Shown here one piece after another: positions 8,035-16,066 of a DNA stretch of 64,000 nucleotides. The DNA is from Verrucomicrobiota bacterium (GTDB taxonomy: Bacteria > Verrucomicrobiota > Verrucomicrobiia > Limisphaerales > UBA11358), in assembly GCA_028872915.1 (NCBI GenBank), contig JAGWNY010000009.1, positions 1-64,000 of the forward strand, read 5' to 3'. The notes under the pieces were generated by a model. It saw nothing but the letters and a program-made list of their open reading frames with translations. It did not search any database and was not told the origin of the DNA. Position 1 is the first letter of the stretch; each line of letters begins with the position of its first letter. Both the position numbers and the translations under genes were made by a program.

Positions 8035-8687
8035 CGCGTCTGATCGGGAAAATTGCATATCACGGAAAACATCACATAAGGCCGGGCGGCATCAATCATC
8101 AACGCAGACGGAGGCCCGGTAAGCTCAATGCCTCTGGGGCTGGCAAGTCTGCTGGCGAAATACGGTTCGGCGGCAAGCGCTTTGAGGAAGGGATTGATCT
8201 GATCGCCCGGATTCTCGCTCGAATCGCGCGCGATGAGCGTCACGGTAACATGTTCGGTGACGCCGGCTGGTCCCGCGGGCCGGCCATGGATCTGCCGCGG
8301 TTTGGCGGCGAAGTAAGACTGTTCCACGAGCACCCGTCTCAACGCCACGCCGTTGACGGTGGCGTGCTGCAAGGCGTCCATGAGGCTGCCCTGCAAAAAT
8401 CGCGCGGCCTGCAATTGATCGAGCGCCTTGAGCTGCGCGTCAACGTTGGTGACCTTTTTCAAATCCGCCAATGCATGACTGTAGGCGTTGGTCTTGGCGT
8501 CAATCGCCTGCTGGACCCCCACCCATTGCTCGCTGGCCAGATGCGCATTGACAAATTCGACGAATCCCCACATCAGAGCGATGGCCACCAGGGACACGCC
8601 GACAAATATGGCGCGTTTGACCGGATCGTGCCGGCGCATCTCTTCCTGCGCCTGCGCTTCGGCGAGCAAGTTAATATGTATCGGCAT
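8031..8687 (-). CDS. pilN: PilN-like inner-membrane protein
   Basis: A 218-residue protein starting MPIHINLLAEAQAQEEMRRH. PilN proteins begin with an 'INLL' motif that inserts in PilM, and it is present at residues 5-8. One transmembrane helix spans about residues 26-47, followed by a coiled coil and a periplasmic domain that includes the usual 'vtl.......l..fl..l' pattern (EHVTVTLIARDSSE...INPFLKALAA). It lies between pilM (60-bp gap) and pilO (4-bp overlap). Role: recruits PilM to the membrane and pairs with PilO. Confidence 0.82.
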   Translation of the reverse strand: MPIHINLLAEAQAQEEMRRHDPVKRAIFVGVSLVAIALMWGFVEFVNAHLASEQWVGVQQAIDAKTNAYSHALADLKKVTNVDAQLKALDQLQAARFLQGSLMDALQHATVNGVALRRVLVEQSYFAAKPRQIHGRPAGPAGVTEHVTVTLIARDSSENPGDQINPFLKALAAEPYFASRLASPRGIELTGPPSALMIDAARPYVMFSVICNFPDQTR

Positions 8688-8747
8688 AACGTTTTTATTT
8701 TGGCCGGGTATCCGGACAGCCGTGCGGCTGCCCGCAAAAAATTCCTG

Positions 8748-9812
8748 CTATAACGCCGCCACGGCTGCTCCAATGGCCACGCTCAACTGTGGCGCGACGT
8801 GTGCGATCTCTCCGGCTTGTTTGTCCGGGAGCGCCAGTTGCAAAAAGGCGGTCGGATTCCACGTCTTGCACTCGGCAAGCATCTCGACCCGCAACATCTC
8901 CAAAAAGACTTCCGAGGGGGCGGCGCCCCCGCATACATAAATCTGGGTGACTTGGCGGTCCTGCTGATGTTCGAAGAAATCAATCGAGGCGCGCAGTTCG
9001 CGCCCCAGCGGCGCCACCTGCGTCTCCAGCACCGCCCTGGCTTCCGGGGCAAGGCCGATTTTGATGCCTTCGGCTTCCGCGTAACTGATGCTCATGGCCT
9101 CTGCAAGGCCGGCGGTCAGCTTGTCGCCGCCGATGTTCACCGTCCGGCTCAAGGCCAATTGTCCGCGGTCGAGCAGGCAGATGGTGGAATGTTTGAAGCC
9201 GATGTCCACGAGGGCGACCGATTCATTTTCGAAGACCTGGGGCAGGGACAACTCGAACGCGTTGATCGGCCCGACCAGGCCCGGTACCATGTATTCGGCG
9301 GCCAGCCCAGCACCCTTCACTGCCGCTTGATAGTCGTCCACCATCCGCCGCGGGGCCGCCCCCACCAACACTTTCATTTTTCCTGGCGCGCCTTTGGTCT
9401 CAGGCGCCGGCGCCGTCTTTGGCGCAAAAATGTAAATGTCAAAAACGTGATCGGGCAGTTCCTGTTGAAGAATGTTTTTGGAATTGAGTTTCACCATCTG
9501 CCGCACCTCCCCGATGGGCATCTGCGGCAGCTCCACCTGGCGCACCAGCGCTTCGTCCTGGCCCACGGACAGCGCCACCGCCTTGCTCCCTCCGCCGACG
9601 GCGCCCGCCACGGTCCGCAAATGCTCGATCATCGCTTCGGTCGGAATTTTTTTATCCGAGATGGGTGCATCCACCATTGCGTAACGGGTCAATGCCAGCG
9701 CGTCTCCCCGCCGCTCCACGAGCACGGCCTTCGTTGTGCGGCTGCCGAGGTCAACGGCCATGATCTGGTTCCGCTTTTTTTTGAACGATCCGTTTAAAAA
9801 TGGCAGCGTCAT
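8748..9812 (-). CDS. pilM: PilM, actin-like ATPase of type IV pilus assembly
   Basis: A 354-residue cytoplasmic protein of the actin/FtsA fold. The phosphate-1 motif VDLGSRTTKAVLVE is at about residues 20-33. The second phosphate loop, ALVDIGFKHSTICLLDRG, lies at about 200-217, and the motif YVCGGAAPSEVF near 297-308 supports the ATPase_2/PilM call. PilM binds the PilN N-terminus and forms the cytoplasmic ring of the machine. It is first in the minus-strand operon. A promoter-like sequence and a 16-bp palindrome lie just upstream. Confidence 0.9.
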   Translation of the reverse strand: MTLPFLNGSFKKKRNQIMAVDLGSRTTKAVLVERRGDALALTRYAMVDAPISDKKIPTEAMIEHLRTVAGAVGGGSKAVALSVGQDEALVRQVELPQMPIGEVRQMVKLNSKNILQQELPDHVFDIYIFAPKTAPAPETKGAPGKMKVLVGAAPRRMVDDYQAAVKGAGLAAEYMVPGLVGPINAFELSLPQVFENESVALVDIGFKHSTICLLDRGQLALSRTVNIGGDKLTAGLAEAMSISYAEAEGIKIGLAPEARAVLETQVAPLGRELRASIDFFEHQQDRQVTQIYVCGGAAPSEVFLEMLRVEMLAECKTWNPTAFLQLALPDKQAGEIAHVAPQLSVAIGAAVAAL

Positions 9813-9821
9813 GAAATCATT

Positions 9822-9837
9822 TTCCCGTTAACGGGAA
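9822..9837. promoter_or_regulatory. Palindrome TTCCCGTTAACGGGAA in front of pilM (possible operator)
   Basis: A perfect 16-bp palindrome 10 bp before the pilM start codon. It covers the predicted transcription start of the promoter given separately, so a dimeric regulator bound here would block initiation. No regulator is identified; a start-of-message hairpin is the alternative. Confidence 0.4.
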
Positions 9838-9866
9838 TTTTATTTTTTCGGGGTGACAATTCACAA
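9837..9866 (-). promoter_or_regulatory. Predicted sigma-70-type promoter of the pil operon
   Basis: On the minus strand TTGTGA (9861-9866) and TAAAAT (9837-9842) are separated by 18 bp; each differs from consensus at one or two positions. The expected start lies near 9830, inside the palindrome 9822-9837 and about 20 bp before the pilM ATG. Confidence 0.45.
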
Positions 9867-10050
9867 TGTCACTGAGATGCGTGGTGTATCAGCAACCTTC
9901 GCGCCAACTGAGAAAAAACCGCCACTCCGTGTAAACCTCACGCTGTGAACCGGATGTGTGTAAAGAAAATTGACAGAAACGCCCTTTTGATTGCACCAAT
10001 TTGTAAACATTTTTCACGGGCACGCCCCGTTTGGCCAGCCCGCGGATTCT

Positions 10051-10270
10051 TTCACCACGGAGGCCGGAGGACGCGGAGGAATTGGAACGGGAGAAAACCA
10101 GGTGAATCCGCGGATGACGCGGATTTACGCGGACGCTGAAGCGGATTATGTCACCGCAGACACGCCCAGGCGCGGAGCGATGGAAGGGGAATCGGAATCG
10201 GTGTTCATCGTGGGAAAAGTCTGAGACTCGTTGCCTCACCTCCCACAAACAGGAGCATCGCGTGAGGGCG
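10051..10270. repeat. Cluster of dispersed intergenic repeats (copy C)
   Basis: The 528-bp gap between pilM and the phosphoglycerate mutase gene holds no convincing gene. It contains three repeat types: 'ttcaccacggaggccggagg' at 10051-10080 with a related form at 10151-10179; 'aatccgcggatgacgcggat' at 10104-10134; and at about 10188-10260 the blocks 'ggaatcggaatcggtgttca', 'cgtgggaaaagtctgagact' and 'cacaaacaggag', which match the repeat at 1698-1790 in order. 9870-10050 shows nothing recognisable. Confidence 0.65.
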
Positions 10271-10340
10271 GGCGGCTTACAGCATTCCCCGCCTGTCTGA
10301 AATCCTTGCGCAATCGCCGCGGCCCGCTCAGAATTGTGGG

Positions 10341-11561
10341 ATGAACTTGGATGCGCTTTATTCCGAACTCACGCTTAAAACCAAATCCAAACTTGTCCTG
10401 ATCGTTCTTGATGGGCTTGGCGACATCGCCACCCGCGAACAAAATTTTTTGACCCCTCTCGAAGCGGCCGCGACGCCGCATCTCGACAAGCTCGCCCGCG
10501 AATCCGCGCAGGGCCGCATGATCCCCGTGGCTCCCGGCATCAGCCCTGGCAGCGGCCCCGGTCATCTGGGCCTGTTTGGCTACGATCCGCTCGAATTTCA
10601 GGTGGGCCGCGGCGTGATCGAAGCCCTGGGCCTGGGGGTCGAATTGAAACCGGGCGACGTGGCGGCCCGCGCCAATTTCGCCACCCTCAACGACAGCGGC
10701 ATCGTGACGGATCGCCGGGCTGGCCGCATTCCCACGGAAACCTGCCAGAAACTCTGTGCCATGCTGGCCGCGAAGATAAAAAAACTCGGCGATACCGATG
10801 TCATCATTCAAGCCGGGAAGGAACATCGCTTCGTGGTGGTCTTTCGGGGGAGGGGCCTCGAAGGCCCTCTGACCGATGCTGACCCAAATCGGGAAGGTTT
10901 TCCGATCCCCGCCGTCCATCCGCGTGACGAGGCCAATGCCGGCCAGAAAAAGATGGCCGCCTTGATCGCCGAGTTTTACGCGGCCGCCCTGCCCATTCTG
11001 GCCCGTGAAAAGCCGGCCAACGGATTTCTGATGCGCGGCATCGCGCATCAACCCCACATTCCCCTCTTTGAAAAACGCTATCAACTCCGTCCGGCGTGCC
11101 TGGCCGTCTATCCGATGTATAAAGGCCTCGCCCAACTCGTGGGCATGAAGAAAATCGAGGCCCAAACCATCCAGGAACAATTTGAGCGCTACCTGCGGGA
11201 ATACGACAACTTTGACTTCTTCTTCATCCATTACAAATACACCGACAAATCGGGCGAGGACGGGGACTTCGTCGGCAAAATGAAAGCGATTGAGTATTTT
11301 GACGCGGCGTTGCCCATCTTCCTGCGCAAAAAGCCCGATGTCCTCGTCATCACCGGCGACCATTCCACCCCGTGCGCTATCAAAGGCCACTCATGGCATC
11401 CGCAACCGGTTCTGCTTCATTCGGCGTTCTGCGGCTCGGACAAATTGGATCGCTTCACTGAAACGGGGGCCAACATTGGCTCGCTGGGCATTTTTGAATC
11501 CAAATTCATCATTCGTCTCATGCAAGCCAATGCGAGAATGTTTGATAAATTCGGCGCCTGA
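10341..11561 (+). CDS. apgM: 2,3-bisphosphoglycerate-independent phosphoglycerate mutase, archaeal (ApgM) type
   Basis: A 406-residue metalloenzyme of the alkaline-phosphatase superfamily. The N-terminus LVLIVLDGLGD carries the first metal ligand. The motif GSGPGHLGLFGYDP at about residues 70-83 fits the conserved DSGPGH-type region of ApgM. Near the C-terminus VITGDHSTPCAIKGHSWHP supplies the Asp/His metal ligands. Reaction: interconverts 3- and 2-phosphoglycerate in glycolysis. Length is normal. The start used gives the sequence MNLDALYSELTL. Followed after 72 bp by pgsA in the same direction. Confidence 0.9.
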   Translation: MNLDALYSELTLKTKSKLVLIVLDGLGDIATREQNFLTPLEAAATPHLDKLARESAQGRMIPVAPGISPGSGPGHLGLFGYDPLEFQVGRGVIEALGLGVELKPGDVAARANFATLNDSGIVTDRRAGRIPTETCQKLCAMLAAKIKKLGDTDVIIQAGKEHRFVVVFRGRGLEGPLTDADPNREGFPIPAVHPRDEANAGQKKMAALIAEFYAAALPILAREKPANGFLMRGIAHQPHIPLFEKRYQLRPACLAVYPMYKGLAQLVGMKKIEAQTIQEQFERYLREYDNFDFFFIHYKYTDKSGEDGDFVGKMKAIEYFDAALPIFLRKKPDVLVITGDHSTPCAIKGHSWHPQPVLLHSAFCGSDKLDRFTETGANIGSLGIFESKFIIRLMQANARMFDKFGA

Positions 11562-11633
11562 AAAAACCGCCGGCCGGCGCACCCGCCCGGACCCGTTTCG
11601 TGTCCACGCTTTGGCGCATCCGGCGGCAAGCCA

Positions 11634-12239
11634 ATGAACCTGCCGAACAAACTGACGGTTTCGCGCTTTGCCCTTACGGCTCTTTTCCTCTGGGCGCTCT
11701 TCTGGCCCTGGCCTGTGCCCGGCCGCCACACCCTCGCCCTCCTCTTTTTCTGCATCGCGGCTTTCACCGATTTTCTCGACGGCCGCGTCGCCCGCGCCCG
11801 GGGCCTCATCACAAACTTTGGCATCCTCATGGACCCGCTGGCCGACAAAATTCTCACCTGTTCGGCGTTTATCGCGTTCATCCAAAGCAGCCGCAGCAGC
11901 GGCAACGCCCCATCCGTCATCGTCGCCGCGTGGATGGTCATTATCATCGTTTCCCGCGAACTGGCCATCACGGGGCTTCGGCTCCTGGCTGCGTCCAAAA
12001 ACGTGGTTCTGGCCGCGGAAAATTTTGGCAAACACAAGACGGTCTCCCAAATCGCCGCGATTATCGCCATTCTGACGGTCGCCGCCGCGCCCGAATGGCC
12101 CCTGCCCCTGCAAGAATTTCTCCGACCATGGTCTGGTGAGGCCGCCCGCCTGCTCCTCTGGATCACCGTGATCCTCACTGCTGTTTCCGGCGCGCTCTAC
12201 CTCTGGCGCAACCGCCGCATCTACCTGACCGATATGTAA
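11634..12239 (+). CDS. pgsA: CDP-diacylglycerol-glycerol-3-phosphate 3-phosphatidyltransferase
   Basis: A 201-residue membrane enzyme. The CDP-alcohol phosphotransferase signature is complete: DFLDGRVARARGLITNFGIL then MDPLADK, giving D-x2-D-G-x2-A-R-x8-G-x3-D-x3-D at about residues 44-66. Several hydrophobic helices follow (MVIIIVSRELAITGLRLL is the typical next helix with its conserved E-x3-T-x2-R). It makes phosphatidylglycerol-phosphate for membrane lipids. A pssA-type or cardiolipin-synthase relative is less likely given the SRELAITGLR sequence. Confidence 0.9.
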   Translation: MNLPNKLTVSRFALTALFLWALFWPWPVPGRHTLALLFFCIAAFTDFLDGRVARARGLITNFGILMDPLADKILTCSAFIAFIQSSRSSGNAPSVIVAAWMVIIIVSRELAITGLRLLAASKNVVLAAENFGKHKTVSQIAAIIAILTVAAAPEWPLPLQEFLRPWSGEAARLLLWITVILTAVSGALYLWRNRRIYLTDM

Positions 12240-12274
12240 ACGGCGAACGAATAAAAGCGGCAGGAGCCAAGACG

Positions 12275-12356
<82 letters not shown>

Positions 12357-12369
12357 ATGAAGAGAGTTC

Positions 12370-12397
12370 ATTATGACATTGAACGGCCCGAACGCAA
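12370..12397 (-). promoter_or_regulatory. Promoter of the initiator tRNA gene
   Basis: On the minus strand TTGCGT (12392-12397) and CATAAT (12370-12375) are 16 bp apart. The expected start near 12363 lies a few bases before the tRNA 5' end at 12356. Confidence 0.55.
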
Positions 12398-12496
12398 GTG
12401 ATTTTTTCGGTCAAACGGGAAAGGCGCGATTTTGAAAGGGGTGCAAATACTGCTCCCGGTTATGGACTGTGCCCGCCTCCGGGATTATGCTCCTCC

Positions 12497-12967
12497 ATGC
12501 CTCTTGCGCGAATCCTGGTGGATGGCTACAGCCTCCTTCACGCCTGGCCGGAACTCGCCCCCGGCGCCGCGCCGCATTCCGAACGCGCCCGCGACGCCCT
12601 CGTGCGGATGCTTCGCAAATATCACGATGCCTCCAGCCACCCGATCACCGTTTTCTTCGATGGCGCCGGCCGGGCATCCCATAGCGTCCCGGACCAATCC
12701 GATCGCAACGTGGAAATTCTCTTTTCCGGCGCCGGCCGAACCGCCGATGATCTCATCGAACGCGCTGCCCATCGCTTCCTTGAATTCGGCGCGGTCCTTG
12801 TGGTGACCGACGATTCCGCTGAACGCGACACCGTCATCGGCCTGGGCGGTTCCACGACGGACTGCCATCAGTTCATTCAAATGGCCGTAAATACGCTTGC
12901 GGAATTCGCCGATGAATTGAAGAATCGGAACCGTGCGGAGCGCCGCGATTTTGGCCGCCCGCGCTGA
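12497..12967 (+). CDS. NYN-domain (YacP/Rae1-like) ribonuclease
   Basis: A 156-residue protein starting MPLARILVDGYSLLHAWPEL. 'iLVDGYNlih' at the N-terminus, VFFDGAG at about residues 52-58, the segment TADDLIERAA near 79-88 and VVTDDSAERD near 97-106 are the conserved acidic motifs of the YacP branch of NYN/PIN-like nucleases. Rae1/YacP in Bacillus cleaves mRNA at the ribosome (family knowledge). The ATG at 12497 is chosen because the family motif starts five residues in. Next gene follows without a gap (TGAATG). Confidence 0.8.
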   Translation: MPLARILVDGYSLLHAWPELAPGAAPHSERARDALVRMLRKYHDASSHPITVFFDGAGRASHSVPDQSDRNVEILFSGAGRTADDLIERAAHRFLEFGAVLVVTDDSAERDTVIGLGGSTTDCHQFIQMAVNTLAEFADELKNRNRAERRDFGRPR

Positions 12968-13771
12968 ATGAATATGAAACCTCGCATGATATTCTCAATG
13001 CGCGAATTTTTTTGGGGAAGTCTCCGTCGGGCGTTTGGACGTCTGCCGCTGGCCCTCGCCCTGGCCGCCGGATGCTGTTGCCGCGCCTCCGCGCAAAGCG
13101 CTCCCGCCGATGCCGAACGCTTTCTTTTCATCTTCGACACTTCGGCCGCCATGCGGCACCGCCTGGGAGCGACCCGATTGGAAATCAACAACCTCCTCTC
13201 CAGCAGCATGCACGGCGAGTTGCGCGCGGGAGATTCCATCGGCGTCTGGACGTTCGCCCGGCGGCTGCGCACGGGCCGTTTCCCCCTGCAAACCTGGATG
13301 CCGGACAACGCGCATCAAATTGCCGCGGCCATAAACGACTTTCTCACCGGGCAGTCCTACTCGGGCGCCACGGATTTCAACTGCCTCCAACCGCTCCTTG
13401 ACCGCGTCATGCGCGAATCCCCGCGGCTGACCGTCCTGATCTTCTGCGATGGCAATGGCCGCGTGAACTGGACCCCCTACAACGCCGGCATCAACGCCGC
13501 ATTTCAAGACCGCCGCGATGCCGAAGCGAAGGCCGGCCAGCCGTTTGTCCTGGTCATCCGCACGCAATTGGGCCGTTACGATGGATGCTCGGTCAATTTT
13601 CCGCCCGGCATGGTCAATCTGCCGGCTTTCAGCACAAATTCCACCGGGCGTGGGCGCGCCCCTCAGGTTTTCCCAAGGACCGCACCCGCCCCTGCGCCAG
13701 CGCCCGCTCCGCCGCCTCCGAACGAATACAGGGCGCCACAAAAGAAATTCACTTCACCGCGCGGGGGCTGA
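12968..13771 (+). CDS. Secreted von Willebrand factor A-like domain protein
   Basis: A 267-residue protein. A hydrophobic signal segment (about residues 20-43, PLALALAAGCCCRASAQS) is followed by a vWA-like domain: FLFIFDTSAAMR (MIDAS-like D-x-S) at about 52-63, GDSIGVWTFA at about 90-99, and the later strand LTVLIFCDGNGRVN near 158. The C-terminal 60 residues are Pro/Ala-rich (APAPAPAPPPPNEYRAP), probably unstructured. Such proteins usually bind metal ions and partner proteins; the ligand here is unknown. The nearby cyclophilin also has a signal peptide, but 92 bp separate them. Confidence 0.65.
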   Translation: MNMKPRMIFSMREFFWGSLRRAFGRLPLALALAAGCCCRASAQSAPADAERFLFIFDTSAAMRHRLGATRLEINNLLSSSMHGELRAGDSIGVWTFARRLRTGRFPLQTWMPDNAHQIAAAINDFLTGQSYSGATDFNCLQPLLDRVMRESPRLTVLIFCDGNGRVNWTPYNAGINAAFQDRRDAEAKAGQPFVLVIRTQLGRYDGCSVNFPPGMVNLPAFSTNSTGRGRAPQVFPRTAPAPAPAPAPPPPNEYRAPQKKFTSPRGG

Positions 13772-13863
13772 TCAAATACCGCGTGAACCAATCATCTCAA
13801 TTCGGCATTCATTCGCCATAAATTCGGCGTGACATTTGCCGCTCCATCTCCAAAATTTCACCC

Positions 13864-14502
13864 ATGAAGCCGTCCATGCGCCTCCGTGCGCTCGCCATGG
13901 CCGCGGGCATTGCCGCGACTTTTACCGCTTTTGCCGGCGGAACCTCAACCAACGCCCCTGCCAAGTCCCCCATGAACAATTCAAGCACAAACCAAGTAGC
14001 CCTCATCAATACAACCGATGGAACCATGGTGATCGCCTTCTGGCCGGAAGCCGCGCCGAATACCGTCGCCAATTTTATAAAGCTCGCCGAACAGGGCTTT
14101 TACGATGGCACGTGTTTTCATCGGATCATCAAGGGGTTTATGATTCAAGGCGGTGATCCGCTTACCAAGGACCCTTCCAAAAAGGCCGCCTGGGGCACTG
14201 GCAGCCCCGGCTACACCATCAAAGCCGAATTTAACAATCACTCCCATCAGTTCGGTGTCATCTCCATGGCCCGCGGCCCGGACCCCGATTCGGCAGGCTC
14301 GCAGTTTTTCATTTGCGACGGCAACGCCTCTTTCCTGGACCATCAGTACACGGCTTTTGGCCACCTGATTGAAGGGGCGGACGTGCTCAGGAAAATCGCC
14401 GATACTCCCGTGGTGCCCAATTCCCAAGGCGAGAACAGCAGCCCGGTCCAGCGCGTGGGCGTCATCAGCATCAAGATTGTGTCGCGCGACAACGTGAAAT
14501 GA
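13864..14502 (+). CDS. Peptidyl-prolyl cis-trans isomerase, cyclophilin type, exported
   Basis: A 212-residue protein. An N-terminal signal peptide (about residues 1-24, ending TAFAGG) is followed by a full cyclophilin domain: TVANFIKLAEQGFYDGT, FHRIIKGFMIQGGDP (active-site Arg and Gln region, about 81-95), MARGPDPDSAGSQFFI and YTAFGHLIEG. It catalyses proline isomerisation in exported proteins. The 3' end overlaps the next gene by 4 bp (ATGA), so it heads a three-gene unit with the small protein and the NUDIX gene. Confidence 0.92.
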   Translation: MKPSMRLRALAMAAGIAATFTAFAGGTSTNAPAKSPMNNSSTNQVALINTTDGTMVIAFWPEAAPNTVANFIKLAEQGFYDGTCFHRIIKGFMIQGGDPLTKDPSKKAAWGTGSPGYTIKAEFNNHSHQFGVISMARGPDPDSAGSQFFICDGNASFLDHQYTAFGHLIEGADVLRKIADTPVVPNSQGENSSPVQRVGVISIKIVSRDNVK

Positions 14503-14729
14503 CCCGTCTTCAAGCCCGGCCCGGAATAATGGAAGTTTCCGAACTGGCAAAAATCCTGGCCGGCTTGGGCTGTCCTCCTGAAAAATCGGCTGAAATGGCG
14601 GCGCAACTCGACAAACGCGCCCGCCAACTTGCCACGCTCAAAGGCCGCTCCTACGATGACGCGCTGCGCCACCTTCTCGAATTGATGACCCGCGGCTGGG
14701 CTGCTCAAAACCGCAAACCTTCGCCATGA
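14499..14729 (+). CDS. Small helical protein of unknown function
   Basis: A 76-residue frame overlapping the cyclophilin gene by 4 bp and the NUDIX gene by 4 bp, which makes translation likely. An internal start at 14529 would give MEVSELAKILAGLGCPPEKS. The sequence is mostly charged helix (SAEMAAQLDKRARQLATLKG) with no membrane segment. I recognise no family. Its position in a tightly coupled set is the main evidence that it is real. Confidence 0.6.
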   Translation: MTRLQARPGIMEVSELAKILAGLGCPPEKSAEMAAQLDKRARQLATLKGRSYDDALRHLLELMTRGWAAQNRKPSP

Positions 14730-15301
14730 TCCGCCCGTGGAAAATCATCAGCACCAAATTGCTGGGCGACTATCGCATTTTCAAACTCCGTTCCGATCTC
14801 AAAGTCTCGCCTCGCACGGGCAAGCAGCTTGATTTCTACGTGCTGGACTCGGTCCATTGGGTCAACGTGATTGCCCTGACTCCGGACAACCATCTTGTGA
14901 TGGTGGAGCAATATCGGCACGGATCGAACACGGTGGAACTCGAAATTCCGGGCGGCATGATGGACCCTGGCGAAATGAATCCCGTGGCCACCGCCGTTCG
15001 GGAGTTGCGCGAGGAAACCGGCTATGAGGGCGAACGCGCCCGTCTCCTGGGCCGCGTCCACGCCAATCCCGCCATTCTCACCAACACCTGTTTTACCGTG
15101 CTCATCGAAAACTGCGCGCTCAAACATCCGGTGGAACTGGACCATGGGGAGGACCTTTCAGTGCGCCTGGTTCCGGCATCCGACGCTTCGCGACTCGTTG
15201 CCGATCAAAAAATCGGCCATTCGCTCGTCGTGGTCGCCCTATATTATTTTGATCTGTGGCGGCGTGGCGTCAAAACCCTGCCGCTTGACCCGCCTGCCTG
15301 A
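14726..15301 (+). CDS. NUDIX hydrolase, ADP-ribose pyrophosphatase-like
   Basis: A 191-residue protein with a complete Nudix box: GGMMDPGEMNPVATAVRELR followed by EETGY, matching G-x5-E-x7-R-E-x2-E-E-x-G at about residues 75-98. The upstream strands (VNVIALTPDNHLVMVEQYRHG) and the 'EQYR' motif are typical of ADP-ribose/ADP-sugar pyrophosphatases. Likely reaction: hydrolysis of ADP-ribose-type nucleotides to AMP and a sugar phosphate. Start overlaps the preceding gene by ATGA. Confidence 0.85.
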   Translation: MIRPWKIISTKLLGDYRIFKLRSDLKVSPRTGKQLDFYVLDSVHWVNVIALTPDNHLVMVEQYRHGSNTVELEIPGGMMDPGEMNPVATAVRELREETGYEGERARLLGRVHANPAILTNTCFTVLIENCALKHPVELDHGEDLSVRLVPASDASRLVADQKIGHSLVVVALYYFDLWRRGVKTLPLDPPA

Positions 15302-15328
15302 AAAGCAGATCGCGCTTGAAAATGCGCC

Positions 15329-15347
15329 ATGACCGCGCCATGGTCAT
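15329..15347. promoter_or_regulatory. Inverted repeat before the toxin-antitoxin pair (possible autoregulatory operator)
   Basis: ATGACC and GGTCAT flank 7 bases, ending 3 bp before the antitoxin start codon. AbrB-type antitoxins commonly bind such sites to repress their own operon (family knowledge); the assignment here is inference. Confidence 0.4.
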
Positions 15348-15350
15348 ACC

Positions 15351-15599
15351 ATGAAAACAACAGTGGCGCTGGATGCCTCCAACCGGATCGTGCTTTCGAG
15401 GGAGATGCGGCGGGCCGCCGGGATTCCACGGAGGCAAAAGCTGCTGGTCTCGGCGACACCCGGACGCATCGTGCTGGAAGTGGGGCCGAATGCGGCAGGC
15501 CGTATCATTAAACGCGGCAAGCTTAAGGTTTGGACGGGCGCGATTCCAGCAACGCCAATCGCGGAAGCCGTGGAACAATCACGCCACTACACGCTATGA
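15351..15599 (+). CDS. AbrB/SpoVT-type antitoxin (VapB/MazE-like)
   Basis: An 82-residue protein starting MKTTVALDASNRIVLSREMR. The pattern 'ld..nRivls.emR...gi......l' over residues 4-40 is the swapped-hairpin AbrB DNA-binding domain. The C-terminal tail (IPATPIAEAVEQSRHYTL) would wrap around the toxin. It overlaps the PIN toxin gene by ATGA. An inverted repeat lies just upstream. Confidence 0.82.
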   Translation: MKTTVALDASNRIVLSREMRRAAGIPRRQKLLVSATPGRIVLEVGPNAAGRIIKRGKLKVWTGAIPATPIAEAVEQSRHYTL

Positions 15600-15997
15600 C
15601 CTTTCTTGACACCGGCATTTTGGTTGGCGCGGTTTTAAAGCTCCACCCCGAACACGCGGCCTGCCTCGCCGCGGTCGAAGATTCCGTGCGACCGTTCACA
15701 AACGCCCGCGCGCTGGCTGAAACTTTTTCGGCGCTCACGGGTTTCTACAAGGTTCCAACGGACGCTGCCGCCGAATTGACGTTGAATCTGCGGGATTCGG
15801 TGATGGTTGAAGCATTGGCGTGGATGGACTACGAAACGGCAATTCGGGAGGTCCGCAGCCGCGGGGTCATGGGTGGAGGGATTTACGATTCGCTGCATGC
15901 GACGTTTGCCCGCCGCAAAAAAGCAGGCCGGATCGTCACGCGCAACCCGTCACACTTTGAACACGCGGCGCCGGACATTGAAATTCTGGTTCCATAG
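15596..15997 (+). CDS. PIN-domain toxin (VapC-like ribonuclease)
   Basis: A 133-residue protein starting MTFLDTGILVGAVLKLHPEH. PIN acidic residues: Asp5 in FLDTG, Glu43 in ARALAETFSAL, and the later Asp in GGIYDSLHATFARR at about residue 99, followed by the usual VTRNPSHFEH end. VapC toxins cleave tRNA or rRNA sites in a Mg-dependent manner and are held inactive by the antitoxin. The start is fixed by the ATGA overlap with the antitoxin. 16000-16066 downstream shows no feature. Confidence 0.85.
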   Translation: MTFLDTGILVGAVLKLHPEHAACLAAVEDSVRPFTNARALAETFSALTGFYKVPTDAAAELTLNLRDSVMVEALAWMDYETAIREVRSRGVMGGGIYDSLHATFARRKKAGRIVTRNPSHFEHAAPDIEILVP

Positions 15998-16066
15998 CGG
16001 GACCATGTTTCCTTTGGCGGTTATTCATGCGGTGACAAATCAGCCCGTCCGCATTAGATTTTTCGC

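Noticed and set aside
10104..10134. Possible regulatory tandem repeat 'gcggatgacgcggatttacg'
   Set aside because: It resembles a dispersed intergenic repeat common in environmental genomes and has no consistent relation to the neighbouring promoter regions.
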